This document shows positions 33,385 through 46,311 of a DNA stretch of 64,000 nucleotides, one piece after another. Made by a program: the position numbers and the translations under genes. This DNA comes from Spisula solida (Eukaryota; Mollusca; Bivalvia; Venerida; Mactridae). The notes beneath the pieces were generated by a model, which made no database searches, was not told where the DNA came from, and saw only the letters and a program-made list of their open reading frames with translations. The stretch is from contig OX365957.1 in assembly GCA_947247005.1 (NCBI GenBank), forward strand, positions 9,892,817-9,956,816. Reading direction: 5' to 3'. Position 1 is the stretch's first letter. Each line of letters starts with the position of its first letter.

Positions 33385-34401
33385 CAAGGGTCATTCAAAA
33401 AATACGTAGACACATCAATTTACTAGTTTACTTTAAAAGATAAGTACACAAAGCATTAGTATGTTGAAACTGAATCTTTATTCGGTTAAAATCCAAAGTT
33501 TCATTGAAATCGGCCCGACCGTTTAGCGAGGAACTTGTTCTATAGATTGTACCCAGAGCGACTACGGGGCAAGTCCCGACGTCGTTGTTGACGTCATCAA
33601 ATTTGGTAAATTCACAACATCTCTAAATGCTCCGCATAATACACTATATACAACTCTGACACTAACCCCATTCCGTATAATCATTCATGTACCATGCCGG
33701 ACTAAGCTGAACAAAATAGGATGCATTAGAATACTTAATTTCATCTGTTGTTGCTAGTCGCCAAACCACACAAATAGGCTATTCAATAGGAAACGCCTTG
33801 ACGTTCATAAAGGCCAGATTGGGAAAGTAGAGACCATGTTTGAGTTGGTTAAGTCAAAAATTATCCAACACCAGAGCTGTTGATTTAACACGATGTTCCC
33901 ACACGTTGTCTTGGTGAAATGATGATTCAAGCTATTATTTGGGTTTATCCATGCGCCAAACACAATTTAATCATTAATCGCGTTGCCCCGTGGTTTCACT
34001 GACGTCACGTTTTCGTACTGCCTGTAAAATAGTGGCTTGGTATGATAACCAAGCTCTCAGTAACGGTTTGGAATATAACGTCATAATTTGATACGTATAA
34101 CTGCATAGTATCAAACGATACACACAGAAAGTATTGACAGTGTTTCCCCCTGTGAACGGAAATTGATGGCACAAAGGTATCTGCACAAATTTTTAACAAG
34201 TCAAATCAACGGGTTGCCCCGTGTGTTCAATTTTACGTTGCTATAACTACCCTGTTTAAGAATAATACGTATATTTTTCTTTATTACCATATGGATTTAA
34301 TGTGTTAATGATAGGGCATTATTTCTACCAAATTTGATGAAAATCGGATTATAGAGAGTTAAGCAATCAATGGTGTCTACGTATTTTTTTAATGACCCTC
34401 G
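33385..34401 (-). mobile_element. decayed mariner transposon
   Basis: Terminal repeats CAAGGGTCATTCAAAAAATA (33385 on) and the inverse ending at 34401 (CGAGGGTCATTAAAAAAATA) are flanked by TA. On the minus strand at about 33776-33920 the broken frame reads FHQDNVWEHRVKSTALVLDN, stop, then LKHGLYFPNLAFMNVKAFPI. This matches the order of the second and third catalytic blocks of mariner transposases (HxDN, then YSPDLAPMDF-like). The third aspartate is lost and stops are present, so it is dead. At 1,017 bp it is shorter than a full mariner (about 1.3 kb). Confidence 0.7.
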
Positions 34402-35240
34402 TACACTAGAACAGCACGGTTTGATTTCATGTACACATATAATACAACTAGTGTTATGTATAGAAATTATATGTACATTGGTAAATAACTATAATATATA
34501 GAATAAAATGGTTTCAATAAGATGTAAAAGACGTACTTGTCACGAGTAAAAAAAGACAAAATACCTACATGCGTAAAGTTGGGCGTATGTGCCAAGTATA
34601 ATTAATATCCATACAATATGAAATGATTCGCAAGCCGAAGGATGCATTTCTCTTAATTATTACGCATTAACGTAAACGTTATACCGGCACGTATCCTCCG
34701 TATTTATAATTGTCAGCAACGCGAGCACATTTGTTTGATTGAATTGATTCCTCTGCTAGAGCTAGCTTCGGTCTGTACGCCCTGCTGATAAATGCGTCAT
34801 TATATTTTATTGACAGTTTATTGAACGCCGTAGTAAATACACTACATGTTAGAGTTTGATTCAAGAGACCATCGTTTTACTTTATCTGTGTTGCTGTTCC
34901 TGTAGCTGATATGATTGTTCCAATGATAAAATAATTTGTATGTATTACATTTCCAATTTCAACTAATCTTAACACAAATTGACTTGGCTTATATAGTGTA
35001 TAGCCAGACATGTTTTACATAACATCTATAATTAGGTAAACTAATAATCGGCTTGTTCCGTGTAAAATGACCCCCTCTTGTCAAAATATCAACCTTAAAT
35101 TTAGCAGCTGTCAACCCGGAGTTAACTCATATGAACTACAACATTGGTACAATGTTACAGATGTACAATATACATAAATGCACATAATTTTTATATATAC
35201 ATTGTAGTGAGAAAAGACTAACAATGGTGTGACCAAAACA
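34402..35240. other. no gene seen
   Basis: AT-rich. AATGATAAAATAATTTGTAT at about 34925 recurs at about 51075. No coding evidence. Confidence 0.4.
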
Positions 35241-35556
35241 TCACGGCCGTGAAATATTGCAATTTTCTAATCAATGTCATTTCATTAATACTGGTGTTAT
35301 TTTAAATATTTCATCTCCATAAAAAATAAACATCTAGGGCAGTGTAATTCGAACACATTATATATATAATTTCACGCCGAGAAAAATGTGCAATATTCAA
35401 TTTAGCGTTATTTCATAATTCATGGACGGCTTTTCAATATGTTTGCATATTTAAAAACTAGAGGGCTTTATGTTTATTTTAAGACCAATTACATAAAAAT
35501 ATGTCAATAAATAAAAATATTAACTCCTACGGCCGTGTTTTTACAACACAAACATA
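35240..35556. repeat. ACGGCCGTG-type repeat units
   Basis: Two or three diverged ~130-165-bp units containing ACGGCCGTG and AATATTGCAATTTTC-like words. A unit in the same orientation lies on the other side of the TA element, at 46529-46712 (TTTAAAAACTAGA, TACGGCCGTG). The element therefore appears to have inserted at the junction of, or within, a tandem repeat. Confidence 0.5.
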
Positions 35557-36013
35557 TGAGCCAGTCTCCAGGAAAACCTGCTATATTGACATTAAGTAAA
35601 AACTACATGTTACAAGGTTTTAAAAAGCTTTAAAATAAGAAAAAATGGCATGTCTATCGATTCAATTTTAAGTAATTTATCCATATATTACTATATCTTA
35701 GCTTTAAAATTTCTTATGAATTATGTCGAAATCACTTACTTCGTTGCTATGGTGACCAATTTCAGAAATGTACTCTGATTGAGAAAACGAGGAGTTAGTT
35801 GTTTAAAACAGTATAGTAGTAGCCTTTCTCCAAATGTGAACATTTGCAATTTGGATATAAGTTTTATAACTTAAAACATTATTCTAAAATGTGATACTAT
35901 TTTGAACAGTTTATGTCAAGAATTGACCAAATGCTGTATTTATAAAGTACTTGTTACAACGACGTCGAATAACGTTTGACTGACGTTTATGGCAAGCCAA
36001 ATGTCCAATAATT

Positions 36014-36860
36014 TCGTAAACCCATGTTCACGGTCGTAAAACTAGATTTTACGGTCGATAAACTAGGTTTTACCAACGTAAAACCAGGTTTTACAAATGT
36101 TAACCCATATTTTCGAGCGAAAACATAGGATAACGTCGTAAACCATAGTTCACGCTCGTAAACATTGGTTCACGTTCGTAAACCTATGTTTACGGTCGAA
36201 AACATGGGTTGTATTTCGTAAACTATGGTTTACGAGCGTGAACCAGGGTTTACCAGCGTAAACATAGATTAATGGTCGTAAACATAGGATAACGACCGAA
36301 ATCAGTAGTTAAATCGAAAAACCTAGTTTATCAAACGTAAAACTAAGATTTTCAAATAAACTATGAATTTCGGGCGTAAACATGGGTTTACGGACGTGAA
36401 CCTATGTTTACGAGCGTGAACCTATGTTTACGAACGTGAACCTATGTTTACGAACGTTAACCCATGTTTTCGAGCGTGAACTATAGTTTACGGGCCTGGC
36501 ATGTATTTCTTGTGTCCAGTTATTACGTGAACCATGGTTTACGGTCGAAAAACTAGGATTAACGATCGATAAACTAGGTTTTTCGAACGTAAATGCAAAT
36601 TAAGCTGTTTTTTCAATCGAAATCATAGGATAACGCCGTAAACTATAGTTCACGCTCGTAAACATAGGTTCACGTTCGTAAACCTATATTTACGGTCGAA
36701 AACATGGGTTGCAGTTCGTAAACATAGGTTCACGCTCGTAAACATAAGATAACGACCGTAAACCATAGTTTACGGACGTGAACCCATGTTTACGAGCGTA
36801 AAACCAGGTTTATCGAATTGTATCTATGATTTTCGACCAGTACCTATGATTTACGAGCAA
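36014..36860. repeat. palindromic 20-bp repeats, left outer block
   Basis: Degenerate head-to-tail units of GTTTACGNNCGTGAACCTAT. Each unit contains two overlapping palindromes, one centred on CGNNCG and one on the CCATGG-like join. Similar blocks are at 37973-38091, 44621-45303 and 46168-46311. Confidence 0.85.
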
Positions 36861-37972
36861 AGCCAATCAAACCATCGTATTTCCCAAATGGGAATCAAGA
36901 AACTGGAAATATTTCTCAGAAGACTCAAATGGTGGACTATTTAGAAATTGACGAATAAGAAAAATCGCGGTTAAAGCGTAATTTACGTCACAATACATGA
37001 TCGGACCAGAGGGACAGACCAGGCTGGATGAAACCCCACGGAAGGGAGGGAGATCTTAGATACATATGCGTACAACATATACGAGCATGCTAAGCACTGC
37101 ATGAGTGCACCTACCTCTAATTTCGTTTAGAAAGTGTGGCTTTTTAATGTGTCCAGTGCATAACACCGATACATAGCTTTCTTGCACATTTAACCAGATA
37201 AGTTGCAGTTCACATGGTCAGATATAGCGGAAATGATACAAATAAAATTTCATAATTATCCCGTTCCCATGCCGGCGATTTACATAGGACCTCTAGATTG
37301 ACAGCCTAGTGCGATAGCACAGAGCTATAAGACCTGTTTTAACTAGTCATTAACTCTTATGGTAGATGATTTAATCATTTTATATACATGTAATTGATGT
37401 TATATACACGCCGTAAGCGTACGTAGATCTATCTAGACTTCAAAGTAGATCTTTCTCGGGCCTACATGTATAATTAGACTAGGCTTACTAACACATGATT
37501 TTATAAAAAACGATTCTACAGCGAAATTAATGTTCTATTAATTGCCTAGCATCAGATCATAATGCGAAAATAAGAATGTGCGAAAATCAACGAAGATCTA
37601 TAGCCAGCTATCTTGAATATTTAATATGATCGTTTTTTGCGTATGACGTCATAATGCTATAACAGAAATTGTTTTGAGCCGACCCCCAATTAGCGTGACT
37701 GGCGTTTAGTGCGCATGTCTCGACTGTCGGATAAAAATAAATCGAGGATTTCTTGAGCGCTTGTACTTTCGGTTTGAGAAAAATGGTTTAAGTCCAATTT
37801 TATTGAAAACACATATATTTTACATTTTGGGTTAGTATTTGTGAATTTACGTTGATTGAATGTGAATTAGCTAGTTGTTAGTAACTATGCTGGTTTTCCG
37901 GCCAAAATCGGAATAACTACCTTTAGTGGACGATGTGGGGATCTGAAAACAGAAGGTGTGATTCGATTGGCT
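36861..37972. mobile_element. insertion in the left outer block (AGCCAATC ends)
   Basis: A 1.1-kb stretch without 20-bp repeats begins AGCCAATCAAACCATCG and ends with the imperfect inverse (TGTGATTCGATTGGCT). The opposite arm of the foldback has no counterpart, so it is a later insertion. Target duplication is unclear and there is no ORF. Confidence 0.5.
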
Positions 37973-38091
37973 GAACTCGTAAACCATAGATACAAGTTCG
38001 TAATGCATGGATACGGGAGCGTAAAACATAGTTACGAGCGTAAATCATAGATACGACATTCGTAAACCATAGTTTACGGGCGTGAACATAT

Positions 38092-39895
38092 TAGTCCGAG
38101 AGCCCACGCACTTTTATTGCAACGAAGTAGGCCAAAAGAAGTTCGTACATATTTTGAAAGGTTATTTCATATGCTATATGAAAACCCATTTCTTAAGTGT
38201 CAAAGCCGTGTATACCTACATTTTATTCTCATTTTTGTATCATGTGGTGAATGAAAAAAAGGATAAATTCCTAAGGGGGTAGGGGTAGCTTTATGTCTAA
38301 TAAAAAACGAAAACAACGTTCAATGTGGACAATTCTTGCCAATTTGAACGAACACATAATGGGCAACACTTTAAATATAAAAAACCATAACCTTGACTTG
38401 TCATTATGATGTAAATAGTGGTCAAAGGTCAACAATATGATAAAACCCATATAATTTATATAAATGCTCCAGTATACTTTTTCATCAAATTTCACATTTT
38501 CCCCCAAATTCAATATTTTGCACATAATTTTATTCCTTTATGTATATAGAGCTCTACTTAATTTAAAATCTTATACAATTGATAAGAAGATATCCGAATT
38601 TGACAAAAAAACATGTTTGTATCATATGGGTGCAAATTGAAGCAATTGAAAAATAGCAGTATTTTGAGGGTATGCTTAGTTTTACTTCTACCATTGTTTC
38701 TATTGGTCAGTAACAATAGCATTGGTTGAATATTGTTTTCATATCAGGTAATATGAATATTCCATCGCTCATTAAATAAGTCAAAATATTCAACTCTTTT
38801 ACATGTACAAAAGGTCAAAGGTCAAATATGTAGAACAATAAATAAAAGTAGAGTAAAAACGCAAACATGTGATATCTGTATAAGTCCGAGAACCCACATA
38901 CTTTTTTTCAATGAAAGAGGCCAAAAGAAGTTTGCATATATATTGAAAGAATAGTTCATAGCCTATCTGACAACCCATTTTATAAGTGTCCAAGTCGTGA
39001 CTATCTTTGCTCGTTTGCGCATTTATATGCCATGAGGTCAATGTGAAAATCTGTAATTTGCTGAAGGGGGTTGGGCTATGTTAATATCTACAAAAAAAGA
39101 CAAAATGAACTAAAATGTCAGCAGAATTGCGATATAGGTAGAAAACATATTTGGAAACATTATAAAAACTTACTAATTATAGAATGTCATTTGCAAGTAC
39201 GTACTATGTGGGGGTCAAGGGTCACTAAACTTTTAAACTCTATGAAACTAAGGCAATCTTGCCCAAACGGTTCTTACGTTAACTTCCATTTTTCTTCAAA
39301 ATTAATAATTCGTACGTAGTTTCATTCTTACATGTATTCTAATTCATAAGAATATATATTTGGCTGAAAAAATAAGTCCAAAGGCACAAGAAAACGACCA
39401 TTTATCATACTGGTAGCATCACAAAATGGCCATCATATCGAGGAAATGGTCATGTTTATATCTACCATTTATTTACTTGGCAGTCTATGTAGATATATTT
39501 AATAAATAACTGCATATATGTCAGGCCATTTCAGTGATGCAAAGTTTAACGTGAAAGGTCAAGGTCAAATATGTAGTAAAAGGTCAAGGTCAAATACGTC
39601 AAAAATATCAAATTTAGCCCTGAATGCGCAACAATTTGTTATGTTTTCATTCAGTACTAATATTTTATACCATGTAATTCAGTATTGTTCGTGTCTAAAT
39701 TCATTTGTATGTCAATAAAGTGAATTATCACTGACCAACCTACCCCACCTGAAACAGCCATAAATCATTGGCGAAAATGTACAACCATTCTTAACCCAAT
39801 TGGCTATGAAGTACAGCAACCTCGGTATCGGTCATCTAAGGTACTTACGACCACTATTTATTAAGACTCCTTTTATACAAGAATTCAAACATTAT
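38092..39895. repeat. 1.8-kb inverted-repeat arm, left
   Basis: Pairs with 42835-44620 over nearly its whole length with moderate divergence and small indels. The arm is itself two tandem diverged units of about 790 bp (38092-38879 and 38880-about 39690), each opening with AGTCCGAGA and containing GGCCAAAAGAAGTT and AAGTGTC. Repeated AAGGTCAAGGTCAAAT words lie near 39557-39595. Frames here are short and broken in the partner. Confidence 0.85.
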
Positions 39896-42834
39896 AATAG
39901 CTAAGTTCTGAATAAGGTACTCATTACCTTTGAAAACTGGAATCCCCTATACATTTGCGTAAAACTACATCTGGCTTTATCTGCCATAAAATTACGAGGT
40001 GACTTCTATTAAGGGATTCATTAGACACATAGAAAGTAAAAACGCTAGTCCTTATCATTCCTGGTCTGATTGGGGACTCACTATATGTATACCAACATGT
40101 ACACACATTCCTGATCTTTTAGGGTACTTAAAACCACTAGTCATCTCTGGTCTGATTGGGTACACGCTACAACCATATACAGAAATACAAAGTCTCGTTG
40201 GATACGCATATACCCGATATATCCAATCCTGGCCCTACTGGACAAAAACAACTACAAGGTACAGCCATTGCTTGACCTATTGACTACTCACTTGAACCAT
40301 GTAGAGACATTATTTGACCTTTTGGGAAAAAAGGTATAACCATTCTCAGTCCTAGGTGTTACTCACGACCATCAAGTACGGGCATCCCTAGTCATATTGG
40401 ATATTAAAAATTAAATTCTCACCATGTATAGATAGTTCTGGTATTGTTTGGTACATAACCCTTAGGTACATCTATTTCTAGTCCTTATAGGTACCAACGA
40501 CCACACTGTACATGTATTACTGGTTCTTTTTAAACTCAAAAACTACAAAAACAGACATCAGTGGTCCTTTTTAGTACTAACTACTACCATGTGCAGACAG
40601 TCCTGGTTCTATTTGGTACGCACTAGGTACATACATTCCTAGTCCTATATGATATTCAAAACCACCATATACGGGAGAATATATTGCTGGTCGAAATTGG
40701 GCACCCATGAATAACCACTAGGTCCATTATAGGTACAATTTGGTACTCACTTCCACCATGTACATACATACTTGGTCGTATCGGATACTTATAAGTTATT
40801 ACTACTATGTTCAGACATTCATGTTTCTGTTGGATACTGTCGATCGCTAATTGACAACTCAGGGGCGCCATGTAGAGACATGCCTGGCCTTATTGAGCAG
40901 GCATAACCATTCTGTACATACATTCAAGTCCATTTGGTGTGTTCAAAACTAGCATGTAAAGATATTTGTACTCAACACTACTAGGTACATCCACTTCTAG
41001 TCCTAATGGGTACCAATAACAATTATATACATGTATTCCTGGTCCTATTTGGTACTCAAAATTGTCATGTACATACATAAGTCGTCGGATTGGGAACTCA
41101 CAACTGCTAGGTGCGACCATTTGTTGTGCTATTGAGTAATCACTACCCGCGTGTACATATAGTCCGCTTTTTATTGGGTACTCATAGATACATTCCTAGT
41201 CCTATTGTGTACACGATACTACCATGTTCATGTATTCCTGATCACATTGAATACTCAAAATCACCATGTACAGACATTTGTGGTTGGGTCGGTTACTTTC
41301 GACCACTAAGTGATGCTATATCGTGTCGTATAAGGTCACCACTACCACCATGTACAGACCCGGGCCTAATTAGAAACACATAACCACTGTATACATACAT
41401 TCATTGTCCTAGTTGGTACCCACAACCACTATGTACATACATAAGTGGTTTGATAGAGTACTCGCAGCCACTATACATAGCCATTTTTGGCCCTATTGGG
41501 TACTCACTACCATCATATACATGTACATACATTCCTGGTCGTATTGGGTACAAATAACCACATTCCTGTCCCTGTTAGATACTGACAGCATCATGTACAT
41601 ACATTCCATTCAAACTAAGCAATATCAACCACTAGGGACATACCTTACTGGGTTTATTTTGGAGTACCGGCAACCACTGGGAGCTTTCATTCGTCGTCCT
41701 ATGATACCTTGTAGAGACATTTATGGTCTTATTGGGCACGCATAACCACTTGGTGAGACCATTTATTGTCCTATTGGGTGAGCATTACCCCCATATACAG
41801 ACAATCCTGGTCTTATTAAATACTCATATCGACAAGGTACATACATTTCTAATCCTGATGAGCCTGGTTACAATTAGGAACACCAATTTCTCGTCCTATC
41901 GACTACTTAGTGCCCAAGTTAAGACATGCCTGTTCTATTTGGCACTCATAAACACTAGTTACATACATTCCTTGTCCATGTATGTATTCACGGTCTGCTT
42001 TTACATAAATTCCTAGTTTAATTAGGTTCTCGTAACCGTTAGGTACATCCATTCCTAGTCCTAATGGGTACCCACAACCGTCATGTTCATGCATTGCTGA
42101 CCCCCGTATTCGATATTAATGACCAATATGTGCATCCGTTCGTAGTCCCAGAGGGTACTCAATACCACAAGGTACAGGTACTCACTTTCACCATGAACTG
42201 ACATTCCCGGTATTATTGGATACTCGCAATCACTATGTACACTCATCCGTGGTATTATAGGGTGTGCACATTCATGTGGTATATCATGTATTACACTCCG
42301 GGTACTCGCAACTACCAGGTACAGAATGCCTGGTCCTATTTGATACTCACAACCACCCAGTTCAGCTATTCCTGACACACCCATGATGAACAGCTCAATA
42401 CACACAAGATACTGCCTTTCATAATACTCTGAAGGTACTCATAACTCTCAGGTACACCCATTCCGGTCCTATCGGGTACAAACAGCCATTGAGTGGCTTT
42501 TACGCGTAAAATTAACAGATACATGTTCTTGACTACATATGCATATGGGTACATACGACTTCAAAGTAAAACCATTTCTGGCCTATTGGTATCTTTTACA
42601 CTCCTGACTCTATGAGTATGTAACATTCTAGACTATATGAGGTAGTTAAACTGCTAGGTTCAGCTATACCATGTAAACGTCGCCCGGTTCACCCACTCTT
42701 GAGACTAGTATGGACACCGACACAACAAGGAAAGGGTGAGAAGATAACACATTTGTATAATGATTAGTATTATATAGATAGATTTTGTCAGCTGATGATA
42801 ATAAAAATGCGTTGTGCATTTTAAGACGTACGAA
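39896..42834. repeat. ~42-bp tandem array forming the foldback spacer
   Basis: Highly diverged units of the form TCCTGGTCCTATTGGGTACT followed by CACAACCACCATGTACATACAT run from about 39990 to 42660. The open frames here (41111-41383, 41413-41745, 41723-42016 and minus-strand ones) follow the repeat and lack any domain. Confidence 0.8.
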
Positions 42835-44620
42835 CAGTGTAGAAAAGGAGTCGTCGTAATGACCAATATTGATGTTGCTGTACCTCATGGCGGCAAGTAG
42901 CCAATGGGGCTAAGAATGGCTGTACAGTTTCGGCAATGCATTATGGCTGTTCCGGATGGGGTAGGTTAGTCAGTGATCGTTCGCTATATTCACTATTGAT
43001 ATAAATGAATTTAGACATAAACAATACTAAATAACTTTGTATAAAATATTAGTACAATGTACTGAAAGAAAACATTAAAAATGACTAATAATTGCGCATT
43101 CCAGGGCTGATTTTGATATTTTTGACGTATTTGACCTTGACCTTTTACTGCATATTTGACCTTGACGTTTCATGTTTAACTTTGCTGCACTGAAATGTCC
43201 TGACATATATATGCAGTTATTTATTAAAATATATCTACATAGACTGTCAAGTAAATAAATGGTAGATATAAACATGACCATTTCCTCGATATGATGGCCA
43301 TTTTGTGATGCTACCAGTATGATAAATGATCGTTTTCTTGTGCCTTTGGACTTCTTTTTCAACCAAATATATATTCTTATGAATAAGAATACATGCATGA
43401 ATGGAACTACATACTAATTATTAATTTTGAAGAAAAATGGAAGTTAACGTAAGAACCGTTTGGGCAAGATTGCATTCGTTTCATGGAGTTTAAAATTTCA
43501 GTGACCTTTGACCCCCATATAGTACGTACTTGCAAATAACATTCTATAATTATTAAGTTTTTATAATGTTTCCAAATATGTATTCTACCTATATAACGCA
43601 ATTCTGCTGACATTTAAGTTCATTTTGTCTTTTTTGTAGATATTAACATAGCCCAACCCCCTTCAGCAAATTACAGATTTTCACATTGACCTCATGGCAT
43701 ATAAATGCGCAAACGAGCATAGATAGTCACGACTTGGACACTTATAAAATGGGTTGTCAGATAGGCTATGCACTATTCTTTCAAAATATATGCAAACTTC
43801 TTTTGGCCTCTTTCATTGAAAAAAGTATGTGGGTTCTCGGACTTATACAGATATCACATGTTTGCGTTTTAACTCTACTTTTATTTATTGTTCTACATAT
43901 TTGACCTTTGACCTTTTGTACATTTTATGTATATTTTGACTTATTTAATGAGCGATGGAATATTCATATTACCTGATATGAAAACAATATTCAACCAATG
44001 CTATTGTTACTGACCAATAGAAACAATGGTAGAAGTAAAACTAAGCATACCCTCAAAATACTGCTATTTTTCAATTGCTTCAATTTGCACCCATATGATA
44101 CAAACATGTTTTTTTGTCAAATTCGGATATCTTCTTATCAATTGTATAAGATTTTAAATTAAGTATACATAAAGGAATAAAATTATGTGCAAAATATTGA
44201 ATTTGGGGGAAAATGTGAAATTTGATGAAAAAGTATACTGGAGCATTTGTATAAATTCTATGGGTTTTATCATATTGTTGACCTTTGACCCCTATTTACA
44301 TCATAATTACAAGTCAAGGTTATGGTTTTTTATATTTAAAGTGTTGCCCATTATGTGTTCGTTCAAATTTGGCAAATATTTTCCACATTGAACATTGTCT
44401 TCGTTTTTTATTAGACATAAAACTACCCATACCCCCCTTAGGAAAATGTGCTTTTTTTCATACACCCAATGATACAAAAATGAGAAAAAAATGTAGGTAG
44501 TCACGGCTATGACACTTAAGAAATGGGTTTTCTTATAGCATATGAAATAACCTTTCAAAATATGTACGAACTTCTTTTGGCCTACTTTGTTGCAATAAAA
44601 GTGCGTGGGCTCTCGGACTA
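42835..44620. repeat. 1.8-kb inverted-repeat arm, right
   Basis: Inverse partner of 38092-39895, ending in CTCGGACTA at 44620. The same two-unit internal structure is visible in mirror image. Confidence 0.85.
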
Positions 44621-45303
44621 TATGTTTACGGTCGAAAACATGGGTTGTAGTTCGTAAACACAGGTTTACGCTCGTAAACTATGGTTCACGCTCGTAAACA
44701 TAGGTTCACGTTCGTAAACCTATATTTACGATCGAAAACATGGGTTGCAGTTCGTAAACATAGGTTCACGCTCGTAAACATAAGATAACGACCGTAAACC
44801 ATAGTTTACGGACGTGAACCTATGTTTACGAGCGTAAAACCTAGAGTTTTTCGAACGTGAACATGGGTTTACGTAATTATTGGACAATTTATTTGCAATA
44901 ACCATATTTTACGAGCAACAACCTATGTTTACGGACGTGAACTTGGGTTTACGAGCGTAAACCATAGTTCACGAACGTGAACCTATGTTTACGTTCGATA
45001 AACTAAGTTTCTCGGACATAACTATCAATTTCAGTCGTTATCCTATGTTCACGAGTGTGAACCCATGTTTACGCTCGTAAACCCATGTTCACGTTCGTAA
45101 ACCCATGTTCACGGGCGTAAACCCATGTTTACGGTTAAAAACACAGGTTAATGTTCGTAAACTGTGGTTTACGCTCGTGAACCGGGGTTCACGAGCGTAA
45201 ACATAGGATAACGGCCGTAAACATGGGATAACGGTCGAAATTCATAGTTCAATCGAGAAACCTAGTTTATCGAACGTAAAGCCATGTTCACGAGCGTGAA
45301 CTA
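44621..45303. repeat. palindromic 20-bp repeats, right outer block
   Basis: Same 20-bp family as the left block. At 44866-44899 a degenerate copy of the terminal repeat occurs (ACGTAATTATTGGACAATTT); its mirror is at about 36497 (GGCATGTATTTCTTGTGTCC). Confidence 0.8.
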
Positions 45304-46165
45304 CACTAGGAGGCACTTATAACTGTGCACTTACACAAATCTCACAATCTCAATATTTAGTTGGTATATTTTGTTGAAATTTGCACCAAGTGTAGGTAAA
45401 ATGTGTGTGATATTGTTTAAGTATATTTTATTGCACAACACAGACTATTTAGGAAACGCCAGCACATAATTCAGCGTTGCGTAAAATTGCGAAGTCACAA
45501 AATCTGCTCAATCTTAAAACGCACAGTTTGCAAACAGCTAAGAACTTTATCCTCCTGATCGTTTAGGTTATGCAATGTTGTCGCATTGACGTCATTTATG
45601 ACGGGCAATATCAGTGACAGTTAATCGAACCATTCGATACCGCTTGTATCCATATACGTTGAAATCCGACCAGTCATTGCAGAAAATGACGTTGACAAAT
45701 TTTAACAATGGGCGAACAGATAGACTGGTATATCATGGCTCAAAAAACTGTAGGGTGATTAATGATTGCATAATGCGTATTTTACTTATTGGAACGCCAA
45801 AAATAATTATTTTCAAATGGTAATTTAGAACAACATTGAGACACCGGTGTTGATAAACAAGACGTCACGGCGTCAATTTAGAAACACATGCTCTTTTGTG
45901 TTTTCTTAGGCTAACGGGTCATGAATTTAATGGAAATGACTACGTGTAATTTTATTTCCCGCTGTTTCACCATTTTCTCGTGCAATTCATTAAATTGTTA
46001 TTTTCACAGTCCAATGGACTATATTCATTGAACCGTAAGATTTAATTATTGTATTACGTTGCGTGTCGACTGACAACCAAATACACAAACTTTCGTTTAC
46101 AAATATTAACAAACAAAAAAGTTATTAGGAATTGAAAACTGCACAGTTATAAGTGCCTCTAAGTG
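45304..46165. mobile_element. TA-flanked element, 'ACTTATAAGTACAC'-related copy 3
   Basis: Ends CACTAGGAGGCACTTATAAC (from 45304) and the inverse ending at 46165 are flanked by TA (45302-45303, 46166-46167). The opposite arm of the giant element near 36135 reads AACCATAGTTCACGC, which is the empty site and proves the TA duplication. Internal words such as ACACAAACTTTCGTTTAC relate it to 15804-16543. Confidence 0.85.
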
Positions 46166-46167
46166 TA

Positions 46168-46311
46168 TGGTTTACGACTGTTATCCTATGTTTTCGCTCG
46201 AAAATACAGGTTAACATTCGTAAAACCTGGTTTTACGCTGGTTTTACGTTCGTAAAACCTGGTTTATCGACCGTAAAACCTAGTTTTACGACCGTGAACA
46301 TGGGTTTACGC
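46168..46311. repeat. palindromic 20-bp repeats next to the right terminus
   Basis: Mirror of 36014-36150 at the left terminus, with AAAACCTGGTTTTACG-type units. It gives the element terminal inverted repeats of about 170 bp in total. Confidence 0.8.

Noticed and set aside
41111..42405. Cluster of 90-114-codon frames on both strands
   Set aside because: They lie in the 42-bp tandem array, carry no domain, and change frame from unit to unit.
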